From the NCBI GenBank assembly GCA_030432905.1, contig JAUILU010000001.1, forward strand, positions 186,001 to 250,000: 64,000 bases of DNA, written 5' to 3'. The DNA is from Phycisphaerae bacterium. GTDB taxonomy: Bacteria > Planctomycetota > Phycisphaerae > Phycisphaerales > UBA1924. How positions within the stretch are numbered: the stretch's first letter is position 1; each line of letters starts with the position of its first letter. Both the position numbers and the translations under genes were made by a program. Under the pieces are notes generated by a model. It did no database searches and had not been told where the DNA came from. It saw only the letters and a list, made by a program, of their open reading frames with translations. Below, one piece after another: positions 18,249 through 29,345 of this stretch.

Positions 18249-18885
18249 ACGCCTTGTTGTAGTCGGCGAGGAACTTCTCGAGGCCGATGTCTGTCAGCGG
18301 GTGCTTCATAAGCTGGCGGATCACGCTCATCGGGAGTGTCGCAACGTCGGCGCCGGCGAGCGCACAATCGATCATGTGCTTCGGATGACGGACGGAAGCC
18401 GCGAGGACCTTCGTCGGGAAGCCGTAGTTGTCATAGATCGCGCGGATCTGTGCGATCAAGTCCATGCCGTCGTGGCTGATGTCATCGAGCCGACCGATGA
18501 AAGGGCTGATCAGGTACGCGCCTGCCTTGGCGACGAGCATGGCCTGCATCGGCTGGAAGCAGAGTGTCATGTTCGTGCGGATGCCCTCATCCGAGAACGC
18601 CTTACACGCCTTGAGTCCATCGATCGTGCAGGGCAGCTTGACGACGATGTTCTCTGCGATCTTGGCACGGTCTCTGCCCTCAGTGAGCATGGCTTCGAAC
18701 TCGGTCGCGATTACCTCGGCAGAGACAGGTCCTGAGACTATGTTGCAGATTTCTTCGAGCCGCTTGCCGTAGTCGATGCCCTCTTTCGCGATGAGCGAGG
18801 GGTTGGTCGTCACGCCGTCGAGAACACCGAGGTCGTTGGCTTCGCGGATTTCGTCGATGTTTGCGGTGTCGATGTACAGTTCCAA
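18241..18885 (-). CDS. tal: Transaldolase / fructose-6-phosphate aldolase-like enzyme (TalC type)
   Basis: The 214-residue protein is a short transaldolase of the TalC/FSA group, a Schiff-base aldolase acting on sugar phosphates in the pentose phosphate pathway. Diagnostic blocks are [14 protein letters not shown] and [13 protein letters not shown] at the start, IVVKLPCT with the Schiff-base Lys, [20 protein letters not shown] and [10 protein letters not shown]. The latter match the transaldolase subgroup better than true fructose-6-phosphate aldolases, but substrate choice cannot be settled from sequence alone. It follows the acyl-CoA-synthetase-like gene by 50 bases on the same strand. Its 3' end overlaps ridA-like by eight bases. 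Confidence 0.92.
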   Translation of the reverse strand: MELYIDTANIDEIREANDLGVLDGVTTNPSLIAKEGIDYGKRLEEICNIVSGPVSAEVIATEFEAMLTEGRDRAKIAENIVVKLPCTIDGLKACKAFSDEGIRTNMTLCFQPMQAMLVAKAGAYLISPFIGRLDDISHDGMDLIAQIRAIYDNYGFPTKVLAASVRHPKHMIDCALAGADVATLPMSVIRQLMKHPLTDIGLEKFLADYNKAFS

Positions 18886-18935
18886 GGCGTTGCTCCGGCA
18901 AGGTATGTGGGTGGGGTCGCGGACGTTGGCTGACT

Positions 18936-20417
18936 CTAGCCCTGAGCCTCGGCGGGCAAAAGATTCTTGAGCTCCTTTCGCATGATCTTGCCGACAGGGT
19001 TGCGGGGCAGAGCCTCGACGACGTGGATCTCACGCGGGCACTTATAGCCGGGCAGAAACTCTCGGCACCACACGCGGAGCTCGTTTGCGTCCACAGTTTC
19101 GCCCTCATTCGGCTCAACAAAGCCCACGATGACCTCGCCTCGAACGGGGTCCTGAACGCCGATGACACCCGAGCAGCAGACCCGTTCGTGATTGTTAAGA
19201 ATTTCTTCCACCTCTCTCGGGAAGACGTTCTCGCCCCCCACGATGATCATTTCTTTGAGCCGACCGGTGATGTAGAGGTACCCGTCGTCGTCAATCTTGG
19301 CGATGTCTCCGGTTCGGAGGTAGCCCTGGCAGTCGATCGCGTTTTGCGTGTCGGTTTCGCGGCGGTAGTAGCCCGCCATCAGGTTCGGGCCTCGCAACCG
19401 AAGCTCGCCCTCGGTCCCGGTCGGGAGCTCGGCTTCAGTCGCGGGATCGACGATGCGTTGTTCCATCTCCGGCAGCGGCTTGCCGACCGAATGGCGTTTG
19501 TTGCACTGCGGAAGGCTGACATTCGTTGCGGGAGAAAGCTCGGTCATGCCGAAGCCTTCGCATATCTTGACGCCGAACTTCTCTTTGAAGCGTTCGAGTG
19601 TCGCGTCGGGCAAAGGCTCCGCTCCGGACACCATCAGCTTCATCGATGCGAAATCTTCGGGGGTGCCCGACTTGGCGTTGATGAGAGCGCCGTACATAGA
19701 TGGGATACCGATGAATACTGTTGCTTTGTGTTTCCGTGCAAGCTCAAGAATCTTCGCAGGGACAAACTTGGCGGTGTAGACCACCTTCGCGCCGACCGAC
19801 AGGGGCGTCAGTGTGAGCTGGGTCACGCCGAAACAGTGGAACTGCGGCAACACTCCAAGGAACACGTCCTTTGAGTTGGCGTTCATCCCACGCGCGCCCT
19901 GGGCGATGTTGGCCACGAGGTTGCCGTGGGTGAGCATGACGCCCTTGGGCCTGCCCGTTGTCCCGCTGGTGTAGATCAGGGTTGCAAGGTCTTCGTTGTC
20001 AGCTAGCCTCGGCCAGCGGAGTTCGGGGACCGATTTGAAATCGATCTGATCGAGCATGATCAGCGATTTCACGTCGGGTGTGTACCCGATCGCTTCGAGC
20101 ATGGGCCCCACTGTGACGACGCAATCGACGCCTGAGTGCTTGACGACGTAGTCGAGTTCTTCGGGCTTGAGGAGGTAGTTGAGCGGGACAATGACCCGGC
20201 CCAGCATCCAGCTGGCCAGTGCCGCGATCGGGAACGCGGCGCTCGTGGGCAGCATCAGGCCCACGGTCTTGGTGCTTGATTTCTTCTCGATCTCGGCAGC
20301 TACATGGAACGCCGCGACGATCAGTTCGGCCCCGGTGTAGGAGCGGCGGTCATCAACCACGAGGGTGCGTTTGGCGTTACGGAGGAGCGATCGAAAGATC
20401 GGCCAATGGACACTCAT
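18936..20417 (-). CDS. AMP-forming acyl-CoA synthetase-like protein
   Basis: The 493-residue protein is an ANL-superfamily adenylating enzyme. It has the P-loop-like [20 protein letters not shown], the GFGMTELSP adenine-binding motif, [21 protein letters not shown], the hinge [20 protein letters not shown], and near the end [11 protein letters not shown] with the catalytic Lys. Length and order match medium- or long-chain fatty-acid-CoA ligases. It would activate a carboxylic acid to its acyl-AMP and then acyl-CoA in the cytoplasm; the acid is not known. GAAGGGAA sits about six bases before the ATG at 20417, which decides the start. It is divergent from the SPOR lipoprotein gene. Confidence 0.92.
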   Translation of the reverse strand: MSVHWPIFRSLLRNAKRTLVVDDRRSYTGAELIVAAFHVAAEIEKKSSTKTVGLMLPTSAAFPIAALASWMLGRVIVPLNYLLKPEELDYVVKHSGVDCVVTVGPMLEAIGYTPDVKSLIMLDQIDFKSVPELRWPRLADNEDLATLIYTSGTTGRPKGVMLTHGNLVANIAQGARGMNANSKDVFLGVLPQFHCFGVTQLTLTPLSVGAKVVYTAKFVPAKILELARKHKATVFIGIPSMYGALINAKSGTPEDFASMKLMVSGAEPLPDATLERFKEKFGVKICEGFGMTELSPATNVSLPQCNKRHSVGKPLPEMEQRIVDPATEAELPTGTEGELRLRGPNLMAGYYRRETDTQNAIDCQGYLRTGDIAKIDDDGYLYITGRLKEMIIVGGENVFPREVEEILNNHERVCCSGVIGVQDPVRGEVIVGFVEPNEGETVDANELRVWCREFLPGYKCPREIHVVEALPRNPVGKIMRKELKNLLPAEAQG

Positions 20418-20464
20418 CCAGTTCCCTTCAGAGTCGGCGGCTACGCCTGTGGGAAGACGATACA

Positions 20465-20505
20465 CTCAAGATTATTGCCCTGCAGGGCAGCATTCCGATC
20501 TTGAG
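20465..20505 (+). promoter_or_regulatory. Nested palindromes over the start region of the SPOR lipoprotein gene
   Basis: An outer 8-base inverted repeat CTCAAGAT (20465-20472) and ATCTTGAG (20498-20505) encloses a perfect 14-base palindrome TGCCCTGCAGGGCA (20476-20489). The outer right arm includes the GAG of the purine-rich GAGGG that precedes the start, so folding could hide the ribosome binding site. An operator role is equally possible. Confidence 0.5.
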
Positions 20506-20508
20506 GGC

Positions 20509-21276
20509 ATGAAACGAATGAGAACACACATCCACGCCGCCCCGCTGCTGGCTTGCATCGCACTTCTCACAATCCCGATGGTTGGCTGCCAAGGCCGCGG
20601 CGCCAGCCGGGGTGCTGTTACGCCTAGCTATATCTCGCTCTATAGAACAGGCGACTATGACGGCGCTTTGCGTGCCGCCAAGGCATTTCCGACCAGCCAC
20701 CACGGCAGCGAACGCCTGATCGCGGGGATGTCGCTTGCCGCGCTAGACAAGCCCGAAGAAGCCAAGGTCTGGCTCCAGCCCCTGACCAACTCGTCGGATC
20801 GCCATGTTCGCGGCCGAGCCAAGGCCTCGATGGGCCTCATCCTTGCGAAAGAAGACGCTCACCGCGACGCTGCACGGTTGCTGGGCGAGGCCTCGAACGA
20901 CCTTGCAGGCCCCCAGCGAGGCTGGGCGGCTCACTACGGAGCCGAGGAATTCTCGCTCGCAGGGGACAACATGCGCTCCGAACGTTTGCGGGCCATATCC
21001 ACGCTCCGCGGGCCAGCAGAGGCAGGATCGGTCCTCACAGGCAACTTCACGGTCCAACTTGGCAGCTTCTCATCCCGAAGCCGGGCCCAGTCTCGCGTTC
21101 GTGATACCGCGAACGCGGCCTCTAGAGCTGGTCTGGACAGCCCTCGCGTCGAGATGACCATGTCGGGCAACAAGCCCTACTACGCGGTCCGGGTTGGCAG
21201 ATTCGGGACTTCAGCCGCTGCACAGGCGGCTTCGACGCAGTTCCCGGGCGATACCGCCGTGATCAGGTTCAACTGA
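20509..21276 (+). CDS. SPOR-domain lipoprotein
   Basis: The 255-residue product has a lipoprotein signal ending in PMVGC, so it is probably anchored in the outer or inner membrane. The middle has TPR-like helices (YRTGDYDGALRAAKAF and AARLLGEASNDLAGPQRG). The last 75 residues, from FTVQLGSFSSRSRAQSRV to the end, form a SPOR domain, which in other bacteria binds denuded septal peptidoglycan glycans. A role at the division site or in wall remodelling is likely. A second in-frame ATG at 20518 has better spacing from the GAGGG at 20503-20507 and may be the true start; both leave the lipobox intact. Confidence 0.87.
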   Translation: MKRMRTHIHAAPLLACIALLTIPMVGCQGRGASRGAVTPSYISLYRTGDYDGALRAAKAFPTSHHGSERLIAGMSLAALDKPEEAKVWLQPLTNSSDRHVRGRAKASMGLILAKEDAHRDAARLLGEASNDLAGPQRGWAAHYGAEEFSLAGDNMRSERLRAISTLRGPAEAGSVLTGNFTVQLGSFSSRSRAQSRVRDTANAASRAGLDSPRVEMTMSGNKPYYAVRVGRFGTSAAAQAASTQFPGDTAVIRFN

Positions 21277-21350
21277 ATCGCTCTCAGGAACCACAACACC
21301 CCTCGTGCGTCACATAAGGAGCGGGTATTCTCGCTCCGGAGGTCGTGCGC

Positions 21351-22253
21351 ATGCGGATCATCACCACAATCGCTGCTTCGTTGGCTCTGACAGCACCGTT
21401 GGTTGCTGTTGCCCAAGACGAGCCAATCGATTCCGAGCCTCAGGAAATTCAGGCTGAACCCTCGGCTTTGGGTCCGTTGGTCGATGTCGAGAAGGACCTC
21501 CGTCGGGTCTACTACCGCTTCTTCAAGAGCACGCGTAACCCCGAAATGCACGCCCAGGGCTGGCGCGAGCTTGAGCGGTTCATGGATGACCCTCGCGTGT
21601 TCGACCTGATGATCGAGCTGTTCGAGGACAAGCCGACCGAGATGAAGCGCGAGTTGCTCGAACTCTTCGTCAGAACTGCGAGTGACGACGCGGACGTGGT
21701 TCTCGCATGGGTCGCGGTGTTCGACGAGGACGAGGAGATGCGTCAGTGGTCCGCGGGCAGGCTCGCCGAGCGTGTCGGGGAAAATGAACCGTCGAACCGG
21801 ATCCAGCGTGTGCTCGAATCGGGACTGCTCAGCGGGAGCGATGATGCCGCGGCTTCATCGGCGAGTCTGGTCCGCCAGTTCAAGCTCCTCAACGCCATCC
21901 CCCACCTGATCCAGGCGCAGGCCCAGCCCCAACGCACCGAAGTGCGCCGGGGTGCGATCGCGCAGATTGTGGTCGGCACCCAGCAAGCATTCGTTGCCAA
22001 CCTGACGCCGGTCGTCGCGAACAACGCGGTCGGGTACCAGCCGACCATCGGCGTGGTTACCGATGGTGTCGTGCTCCGTGTGATGGACGCGGTCGTCTGG
22101 TCGTACCGCACCGAGGTTCACCGTGACCTTGTTGGGATGACCAGCGATGCGTGGGGCCGGTCAACAGCTTCACTCGGTTACGACCACGGCAAATGGTTCG
22201 ACTGGTACGAGAACGAGTTCAAACCATCGCTCGCCGCTCGAACCGACCCTTAG
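21351..22253 (+). CDS. Secreted HEAT-like helical protein
   Basis: The 300-residue protein has a signal peptide (TTIAASLALTAPLVAVAQ) and a mature part of paired helices reminiscent of HEAT or Armadillo repeats: WRELERFMDDPRVFDLMIELF, KRELLELFVRTASDDADVVLAWVAVF and RQWSAGRLAERV. No catalytic residues are recognised. GGAGG at 21338-21342 favours the ATG at 21351 over the GTG at 21345. A small hairpin, GGAGCG/CGCTCC at 21318-21337, abuts that ribosome binding site. The stop overlaps the acpS stop by four bases on the other strand. Function is unknown. Confidence 0.75.
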   Translation: MRIITTIAASLALTAPLVAVAQDEPIDSEPQEIQAEPSALGPLVDVEKDLRRVYYRFFKSTRNPEMHAQGWRELERFMDDPRVFDLMIELFEDKPTEMKRELLELFVRTASDDADVVLAWVAVFDEDEEMRQWSAGRLAERVGENEPSNRIQRVLESGLLSGSDDAAASSASLVRQFKLLNAIPHLIQAQAQPQRTEVRRGAIAQIVVGTQQAFVANLTPVVANNAVGYQPTIGVVTDGVVLRVMDAVVWSYRTEVHRDLVGMTSDAWGRSTASLGYDHGKWFDWYENEFKPSLAARTDP

Positions 22254-22645
22254 TCAGACCCACAAGCGATCACCGAAGCCATCGCCTGTGTTGACGTGTG
22301 TGTCATCGAGAGATGAAGCTGGGTAATACCTAGCTCCTCAGCGAACTCGGCTGCTTTGCCAGATAGGTACACCGTTGGGGCGCCGCTAGGCTGGCGCCGG
22401 ATTTCGACATCGGTCCACGCGATGCCGTTGGCCCAGCCTGTGCCGAGCGTTTTGAGGACGGCTTCTTTGGCTGCAAACCTTGCCGCGAACCGTTCGTAGT
22501 TTCGTGGTTCTTTCGCGGACTGCGCGTAGTCGGCTTCTAGTTGAGTGAAGCAGCGGTCGATGAATCGCTGGCCGTGCTCGGTGATCGACTGTTTGATTCT
22601 CGCAACATCGACAAGATCAATGCCGTGAGCGATGACGCGGCTCAC
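22250..22645 (-). CDS. acpS: Holo-[acyl-carrier-protein] synthase
   Basis: AcpS transfers 4'-phosphopantetheine from CoA to a serine of acyl carrier protein, activating it for fatty acid synthesis. The 131-residue length is typical. Visible motifs are GIDLVDVARIKQ with the metal-binding Asp and RFAAKEAVLKTLGTG with the catalytic Glu/Lys pair. The start overlaps the grpE stop by four bases (ATGA), so it is the last gene of the chaperone operon, an unusual but plausible housekeeping passenger. Its stop overlaps the convergent HEAT-like gene by four bases. Confidence 0.96.
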   Translation of the reverse strand: MSRVIAHGIDLVDVARIKQSITEHGQRFIDRCFTQLEADYAQSAKEPRNYERFAARFAAKEAVLKTLGTGWANGIAWTDVEIRRQPSGAPTVYLSGKAAEFAEELGITQLHLSMTHTSTQAMASVIACGSD

Positions 22646-23253
22646 CCGTCGTCCTGCCCTGAGTCCTCAGGCTGCACCTTCGCCTCGATCGAAATCACAA
22701 CCTTGGCGGGACGGAGCACGCGGTCGCCGAGCTTGTAGCCAGTCTGGAACGCGTCAACGATCCGACCCGGTTCAATCTCGGGATCTGGGTGCTGGGACAC
22801 GGCTTCGTGCAGATCAGGATTGAATTCGTCACCCCGGCTCGGCTTGATCGAGCTGACGCCCTGATTCCCGAGCGCACGCTCGAATTCGGCGCGGACCATC
22901 TCGACGCCGCCGAGCAGCTGCTCCGCCGACATCTTCGAGACGTCCTGTCCCAGCGCGAGATCGAAGTTGTCCATTACGGGCAGCAGCGAGTTGATCGTGC
23001 CCGCGATGCCCTGCCTGCGGGCCTCGATCTCGTTGTTGGCGGCTCGCTTCTGGAAGTTCTGGAAGTCAGCCAGCGAGCGCAGCGCCCGCGCCTCGGCGTC
23101 GGCGAGCTTGGCTTCGAGTTCCGCGATCGGGTCCTCGACGGTTACCTCGTGCATCTCGCTCTCGCTGCAGCCGCAGGACTGCTCGGCCTTAGCGCCGCCG
23201 CAGCATCCGGTTTGCTCTTGGCTTTCGTCGTGTTGTTTCTTGTCTTTGCTCAT
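22642..23253 (-). CDS. grpE: Nucleotide exchange factor GrpE with Cys-rich N-terminus
   Basis: GrpE releases ADP from DnaK. The 203-residue protein has the standard layout: an N-terminal coiled-coil helix (ELEAKLADAEARALRSLADFQNFQKRA), a four-helix part with LLPVMDNFDLAL, and the C-terminal beta domain with FNPDLHEAVS, GRIVDAFQTGYKLGDRVLRPAKVVIS. The first 35 residues are odd: CCGGAKAEQSCGC places five cysteines in a stretch of 13. Bacterial GrpE N-termini are normally acidic, disordered and free of cysteine. This could be a redox or metal-responsive tail. It lies 17 bases after dnaJ and overlaps acpS. No dnaK gene is in the window. Confidence 0.95.
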   Translation of the reverse strand: MSKDKKQHDESQEQTGCCGGAKAEQSCGCSESEMHEVTVEDPIAELEAKLADAEARALRSLADFQNFQKRAANNEIEARRQGIAGTINSLLPVMDNFDLALGQDVSKMSAEQLLGGVEMVRAEFERALGNQGVSSIKPSRGDEFNPDLHEAVSQHPDPEIEPGRIVDAFQTGYKLGDRVLRPAKVVISIEAKVQPEDSGQDDG

Positions 23254-23270
23254 CTTGATTTTCCTCAGTT

Positions 23271-26101
<2,831 letters not shown>

Positions 26102-26123
26102 CGGGACTTCTCCAATTCATTGC

Positions 26124-26214
26124 CCGGCACTCGGCATCCGGCATCCGTGCGTGGATGCGAACGCTTTTCGGCTTGTGACCCGGGCCGAGTGCCGGATGCC
26201 GGGTCACGGATGCC
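26124..26214. repeat. Complex palindromic repeat between groES and groEL1
   Basis: Three overlapping symmetries are seen. CCGGCACTCGGC (26124-26135) is repeated inverted as GCCGAGTGCCGG (26184-26195). GTGACCCGG (26175-26183) is inverted as CCGGGTCAC (26199-26207). The octamer GGCATCCG occurs at 26133-26140 and 26140-26147, with inverted copies at 26193-26200 and 26207-26214. This looks like a dispersed intergenic palindromic element or a folded RNA spacer rather than an operator. Confidence 0.65.
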
Positions 26215-26225
26215 GATGGGTTTGG

Positions 26226-26516
26226 TTAGCCGCCGATGACGCCGAGCAGCTCGGTCTCGCGGAGGATCAGGTGCGATGTGCCCTTGATCTCGACTTCGTT
26301 TCCGGCGTACTGGCTGTAGACGACGAGGTCGCCTTTCTTGACGGTCATCTTTGCGCGCTGGCCGTTGTCGAGCAGCTTGCCCGGGCCGGTCGAAACGACG
26401 ACGCCCTGGATCGGCTTCTCTTTGCTCGACTCGGGCAGGTACAGCCCGCTTGCGGTCATGGTCTCGGCTTCGTCAGGCTTGACGAGGACGCGGTCTTCGA
26501 GTGGTTTGACTGCCAT
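26226..26516 (-). CDS. groES: Co-chaperonin GroES
   Basis: The 96-residue co-chaperonin caps the GroEL ring. It contains PLEDRVLVKPDEAE at the start, a mobile-loop region ASGLYLPESSKEKP, VVSTGPGKLLDNGQ and the roof segment GDLVVYSQYAGNEVEIKG. CGGAGA precedes the ATG at 26516, which excludes a longer frame. One groES serves two groEL genes here, with groEL2 plus a small ORF upstream and groEL1 downstream. Confidence 0.97.
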   Translation of the reverse strand: MAVKPLEDRVLVKPDEAETMTASGLYLPESSKEKPIQGVVVSTGPGKLLDNGQRAKMTVKKGDLVVYSQYAGNEVEIKGTSHLILRETELLGVIGG

Positions 26517-26541
26517 TGTTATTGTCTCCGTGAGCACTGGG

Positions 26542-26946
26542 TTAGTGTTCCGCCCAGTATTTCATTACTCGTTTAAGTTCTTCGATCCAGTACTTCTCAA
26601 CGTCACTGACTCGGTATCCCAAGCTAGATGCAAGCTCAAAGAAACCAGGTCCTGGCTGGTAGTCTCCAGACTTATGAACAACTAGGACACTAAGAAGTGG
26701 GCGACCACTTTCGTTTTCATCACCTGATACTTCTCCTAATAGTGAGAAATATCGCTGGTCATGGGCATCCAAGGAAATGTCTATCTGTTGGACTAGGTCG
26801 GAATATGTTATCATTTGCCTATTACGAGCAGCTAGAATAAGAAGATCGCGCACTTGTTCCTTCGCGCCATTCCATTCTTCATTGGAGAAGGTAAAAGGCC
26901 CTGAAGGTAAATGTTTAGGCGAGTTCTTATTGCGCTTGTAAGTCAT
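26542..26946 (-). CDS. Small conserved-looking protein of low GC inserted in the chaperonin operon
   Basis: The 134-residue protein starts at an ATG (26946) ten bases after the groEL2 stop and ends 25 bases before groES. Its base composition is clearly lower than the neighbours: two 60-base lines counted by eye hold 26 and 25 G/C bases (about 42%), against well over 60% around it. The sequence has a helical N-terminal half with MITYSDLVQQIDISLDAH, then GRPLLSVLVVHKSGDYQPGPGFFELA and a basic/aromatic C-terminus. The RPLLS...VHK.GD..PGPGFF pattern looks like a conserved bacterial family of unknown function, recalled from general experience and not checked. No convincing ribosome binding site is seen. 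Lateral acquisition is likely. Confidence 0.72.
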   Translation of the reverse strand: MTYKRNKNSPKHLPSGPFTFSNEEWNGAKEQVRDLLILAARNRQMITYSDLVQQIDISLDAHDQRYFSLLGEVSGDENESGRPLLSVLVVHKSGDYQPGPGFFELASSLGYRVSDVEKYWIEELKRVMKYWAEH

Positions 26947-26956
26947 AGTTATTCTG

Positions 26957-28708
26957 CTAGAACCCCATCCCAGGCATGCCACCCATACCCGGCATACCGC
27001 CCATGCCACCCATTCCTCCCATGCCGCCCATCGGATCCATGCCCGGTGCGCCGCCGGCTCCGCCTGCGGGTTCCGGCTCGGGGTTGTCGGTGATGATGCA
27101 GTCCGCGGCGAGCAGGACGGTCGCGACACTCGCGGCGTTCTGCAGCGCGAGGCGATCGACCTTGGCGGGGGTGATGACGCCTGCCTTGACGAGGTCCTCG
27201 TACTCACCGGTCAGGGCGTTGTAGCCGAAGTTGCCTTCGAGCTCTTCGACCTTGGCGACGATGACGGTGCCCTTGGCGCCGGCGTTGTCGGCGATGGTGC
27301 GGAGCGGGACTTCGAGTGCGTTGTAGATCACGTTCAGGCCTGCGGCGTAGTCGTACTTGGTCCGGCCGATCTCATCGCTTGAGACGTCGTGGTCCTTGCC
27401 GAAGACCTTCTTCCATTCCTTGATGGACTCGATCGCTGCCCGGCCCCGGATGAACGAGACGCCGCCGCCGGGGACGATGCCCTCGTCGAGAGCAGCGCGG
27501 GTCGCGTGCTTGGCGTCTTCGACGCGGTCCTTCTTCTCTTTGAGTTCTGCTTCGGATGCGGCGCCGACCTCGATGGTCGCGACACCCTTGGTGAGCTTGG
27601 CCAAACGCTCTTCGAGCTTTTCGCGGTCGTAGTCGCTGGTTGCGTTTTCGATCTCACGGCGGATCTGGTCGATCCGGCTTTCAATGTCCTTCTTGGAGCC
27701 TGCGCCCTGAACGATCGTGGTGTTGTCTGCGTCGACCGTGATCTTCTTGGCCATGCCGAGGTCGCTGATCTCGACCTTCTCAAGATCGGAGCCGACGTCC
27801 TTCATGAGTGCGGTCGCGCCGGTGAGGGCCGCGATGTCGCCCAGCATGGCCTTGCGGCGGTCGCCGTAGCCCGGGGCCTTGACCGCGCAGACCTGGAGCG
27901 TGCCGCGGAGCTTGTTGATGACGAGCGTGCTGAGTGCTTCGCCCGTGATGTCCTCGGCGATGATCAGCAGCGGCTTCTTGGCCTCCATGACCTTCTCGAG
28001 GAGCGGGACGAGCTTGGAGAGCGAGTCGATCTTGTCCTCGTGAACGAGCACGAGGCACTTGTCGAACTCGGCTTTCATCTCGTCGGCGTTGGTGACGAAG
28101 TTCGGGCTGAGGAAGCCGCGGTCGAACTGCATGCCCTCGACGACCTTGACGATCGATTCGAGGCTCTTGCCCTCTTCGATGGTGATGACGCCGTCCTTGC
28201 CGACCTTGTCGAAGGCCTCAGCCATGAGCTTGCCGATCTCGGTGTCGTTGTTGGCGCTGATGGTGGCGACGTTCTGGACGTCCTTGGTGGTGCTGATCGG
28301 GGTCGCGGCGTCGTCGATGGTCTTGGCGACGGCCTCGACACCGGCCTTCATGCCGCGGATCAGGGCGTTGGCGTCAACGCCCGCGGTGATGTAGCGGAGG
28401 CCCTGCTTGAAGAGAGCTTCGGCGAGGACGGTTGCGGTCGTGGTGCCGTCGCCGGCGTCGTCGGAGGTCTTGCTGGCGGCCTGTTTGACGAGCATGGCGC
28501 CCATGTTCTCGGCTTTGTCAGAGAGTTCGATCTCCTCGGCGACCGAGACGCCGTCCTTGGTCACGTTCGGGCCGCCCCAGGACTTGTCGAGGACGACGGT
28601 GCGTCCGCGAGGGCCGAGGGTGCTCTTGACGGCTTTGGCGAGTTTCTCAACGCCGGCGAGGAGTGCCTGACGAGCGTCCGTGTCGAAAGTGAGCTCTTTG
28701 GTTGCCAT
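26957..28708 (-). CDS. groEL2: Chaperonin GroEL, copy with Gly-Gly-Met tail
   Basis: The 583-residue chaperonin has all the usual blocks ([40 protein letters not shown]) and a long C-terminal tail of repeated Gly-Gly-Met and Gly-Met-Pro. The tail is thought in GroEL to line the ring cavity floor. It also has about 20 extra residues after [15 protein letters not shown] ([20 protein letters not shown]) that many GroELs lack. It is the first gene of the chaperone operon. No CIRCE operator is visible in its 5' region, so HrcA control is not supported. It is probably the general-purpose copy. Confidence 0.97.
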   Translation of the reverse strand: MATKELTFDTDARQALLAGVEKLAKAVKSTLGPRGRTVVLDKSWGGPNVTKDGVSVAEEIELSDKAENMGAMLVKQAASKTSDDAGDGTTTATVLAEALFKQGLRYITAGVDANALIRGMKAGVEAVAKTIDDAATPISTTKDVQNVATISANNDTEIGKLMAEAFDKVGKDGVITIEEGKSLESIVKVVEGMQFDRGFLSPNFVTNADEMKAEFDKCLVLVHEDKIDSLSKLVPLLEKVMEAKKPLLIIAEDITGEALSTLVINKLRGTLQVCAVKAPGYGDRRKAMLGDIAALTGATALMKDVGSDLEKVEISDLGMAKKITVDADNTTIVQGAGSKKDIESRIDQIRREIENATSDYDREKLEERLAKLTKGVATIEVGAASEAELKEKKDRVEDAKHATRAALDEGIVPGGGVSFIRGRAAIESIKEWKKVFGKDHDVSSDEIGRTKYDYAAGLNVIYNALEVPLRTIADNAGAKGTVIVAKVEELEGNFGYNALTGEYEDLVKAGVITPAKVDRLALQNAASVATVLLAADCIITDNPEPEPAGGAGGAPGMDPMGGMGGMGGMGGMPGMGGMPGMGF

Positions 28709-28851
28709 CTGAGTTGATCTCCAATCAGGCCCATCCGGGCCGGGGTTTCCTGTTTAGGGCTCAGGTTGATGGACCGAGCCGTGGTGTTCGGGTGGCAAAG
28801 CCCGTGCCAGAGTGTTAGGGGGCGATAGAGGGGGCATTTGGCCCGATCGGC

Positions 28852-28904
28852 TGACAGTCCGCCGGGCGGTGCCGTGTACAGACTGTCAAGCTGGCAGGCA
28901 CCGC
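28852..28904. promoter_or_regulatory. Interleaved inverted repeats, possible H-type pseudoknot, between groEL2 and nuoA
   Basis: TGACAGTC (28852-28859) pairs with GACTGTCA (28881-28888), and GCGGTGCC (28866-28873) pairs with GGCACCGC (28897-28904). Both stems are perfect 8-mers, and the order A-B-A'-B' with connecting loops of 6, 7 and 8 bases is the topology of an H-type RNA pseudoknot. It ends 45 bases before the nuoA start on the plus strand and lies about 145 bases upstream of groEL2 on the minus strand. Confidence 0.5.
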
Positions 28905-28949
28905 TGCTAGAGGTGCAAATCCGATCCGGGGTGGCTATGCTCATGCACC

Positions 28950-29345
28950 ATGACGACCCTCGCAGCCACGGATCTGGCCAGCTATCTCCCGCTCTTCGTG
29001 ATCATCATGATGGCGGTCACATTTAGCGTCGCGAACATCGCGCTGACCCTCCTGCTCGGCCCGAAACGCGACGGCGACGTCAAGAGCATCGCCTACGAGA
29101 GCGGCATGAACCCCGTCGGAACCGCCCGGAAGCGGTTCAACGTGCGGTTTTACATCATCGCCATGGTGTACCTGGTGTTCTCGGTGGAGGTCGTGTTCCT
29201 CGTTCCCTGGGCCGTGGCGTTCCCGAACGTGGACAGGCTGGCACCCGGCGCGGTCGAATGGCTTTTCCGGATCCTCTTCTTCCTGTTCACGACCGTCGTG
29301 GCGTACGTCTATGGCTACCGCAAGGGTGTCTTCAAATTCGACTGA
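28950..29345 (+). CDS. nuoA: NADH-quinone oxidoreductase subunit A
   Basis: NuoA is a small membrane subunit of respiratory complex I near the quinone-binding junction. The 131-residue protein has three transmembrane helices and the family signature YESGMNPVGTARKRFNVRFY followed by FSVEVVFLVPWAV. It is unusual in standing alone: the next gene is not nuoB but a DUF2752 protein whose start overlaps the nuoA end by 35 bases. The other complex I genes must lie elsewhere. A possible pseudoknot lies in its leader. Confidence 0.95.
   Translation: MTTLAATDLASYLPLFVIIMMAVTFSVANIALTLLLGPKRDGDVKSIAYESGMNPVGTARKRFNVRFYIIAMVYLVFSVEVVFLVPWAVAFPNVDRLAPGAVEWLFRILFFLFTTVVAYVYGYRKGVFKFD

Noticed and set aside
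26957-27207. N-terminal extension of the small ORF into groEL2
   Set aside because: The frame continues upstream, but there it only reads the Gly-Met tail of groEL2 in another frame; the composition change starts at the ATG at 26946.
28811-28819. GAGTGTTAG as half of a CIRCE operator before groEL2
   Set aside because: No matching TTAGCACTC arm is present at the required nine-base spacing, so HrcA control is not supported.
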